NCBI GenBank assembly: GCA_947461335.1 | Contig: CANHLB010000088.1 | Coordinates: forward strand, 1 to 7,248 | Direction of reading: 5' to 3' | Source of the DNA: Burkholderiaceae bacterium | GTDB taxonomy: Bacteria > Pseudomonadota > Gammaproteobacteria > Burkholderiales > Burkholderiaceae | Length of the DNA stretch: 7,248 nucleotides | Part shown: positions 7,151 to 7,248 of the stretch, piece after piece | Layout of the letters: each line of letters starts with the position of its first letter | Position numbering within the stretch: the first letter of the stretch is position 1 | Notes under the pieces: model-generated | Database searches by the model: none | The model's input: the letters and a program-made list of their open reading frames with translations, nothing else | What the model was told of the DNA's origin: nothing | Position numbers and translations under genes: made by a program

Positions 7151-7170
7151 AACAATTACCGGTAATTGTT
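7151..7170. promoter_or_regulatory. Perfect 20-bp palindrome in the lipoprotein leader
   Basis: AACAATTACC and GGTAATTGTT are exact reverse complements with no spacer. On the - strand the palindrome lies about 24 bases before the lipoprotein ATG and is followed by TTATTTTTT. It could be an operator for a dimeric regulator. Alternatively it could fold in RNA as an eight-base-pair stem with a CCGG loop plus U-tract, acting as an attenuator. The stem is mostly A-U, which weakens the terminator reading. No specific regulator can be named. Confidence 0.65.
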
Positions 7171-7183
7171 GTTGGATGTATCA

Positions 7184-7196
7184 AGGGATTATCCCT
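7184..7196. repeat. 13-bp palindrome AGGGAT-T-ATCCCT
   Basis: Six-base arms (7184-7189 and 7191-7196) flank one central base. It lies about 12 bases downstream of the predicted transcript start of the lipoprotein gene. It may be a small operator, or a loopless hairpin that would not fold well in RNA. The function is unknown. Confidence 0.4.
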
Positions 7197-7214
7197 AGGT
7201 AATTTCCAGCATTG

Positions 7215-7244
7215 ATTATATCCATCTCTGAATTCAGCTCTCAA
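7215..7244 (-). promoter_or_regulatory. Sigma70-like promoter for the small lipoprotein gene
   Basis: Read on the - strand, TTGAGA (7239-7244, five of six to the -35 consensus) is followed after 18 bases by a perfect TATAAT (7215-7220). The transcript would start near 7208, giving a leader of about 80 bases before the ATG at 7126. An alternative, weaker set inside the leader is TTGATA (7179-7184) with GGTAAT (7155-7160), whose -10 would overlap the 20-bp palindrome. Confidence 0.65.
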
Positions 7245-7248
7245 AAAC

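Noticed and set aside
1..7248. Novel defence, mobile or secondary-metabolite system
   Set aside because: All large genes belong to known housekeeping families in a plausible Burkholderiales order. No transposase, integrase, toxin-antitoxin pair or repeat array is visible.

Overview
The window reads as chromosomal housekeeping DNA from a betaproteobacterium of the order Burkholderiales. The best guess is Polynucleobacter or a close freshwater relative. The order lpdA-zapE, the long 400-residue TrpRS, and the DapA and BamC sequences all look Burkholderiales-like. Base composition and codon use are visibly less GC-rich than in Burkholderia or Cupriavidus. The taxonomic call is inference from remembered family sequences; no search was run.

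Positions 1-6879 hold seven genes on the + strand, packed with gaps of 0-28 bases or a small overlap. They are the 3' part of lpdA (E3 of 2-oxo-acid dehydrogenase complexes), zapE (division-associated AFG1-type ATPase), a PHP-family phosphoesterase, trpS, an uncharacterised class I SAM methyltransferase, dapA, and bamC (outer-membrane assembly lipoprotein). Three of the six visible starts are non-ATG (TTG, TTG, GTG), and Shine-Dalgarno sequences are weak or absent, so translation may rely partly on coupling. The joint functions are central metabolism, cell division, RNA or nucleotide turnover, tRNA charging, lysine and diaminopimelate supply, and envelope biogenesis. They look like a co-transcribed housekeeping string, not a dedicated pathway.

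At 6901-6929 a GC-rich hairpin flanked by an A-tract and a T-tract can terminate transcription from both sides. To its right, on the - strand, is a 60-residue Ala/Pro-rich lipoprotein gene (6944-7126) with a good Shine-Dalgarno and a well-formed sigma70-like promoter (7215-7244). Its roughly 80-base leader contains a perfect 20-bp palindrome and a 13-bp near-perfect one. This leader is the least explained and most interesting part of the window.

I found no mobile element, CRISPR array, tRNA, rRNA or defence-like cassette, and no gene-free stretch over 300 bases. The points most worth a second look are the lipoprotein leader, the four-cysteine (possible Fe-S) motif and large insert in TrpRS, the uncharacterised methyltransferase, and the zero-spacing same-frame lpdA/zapE junction.
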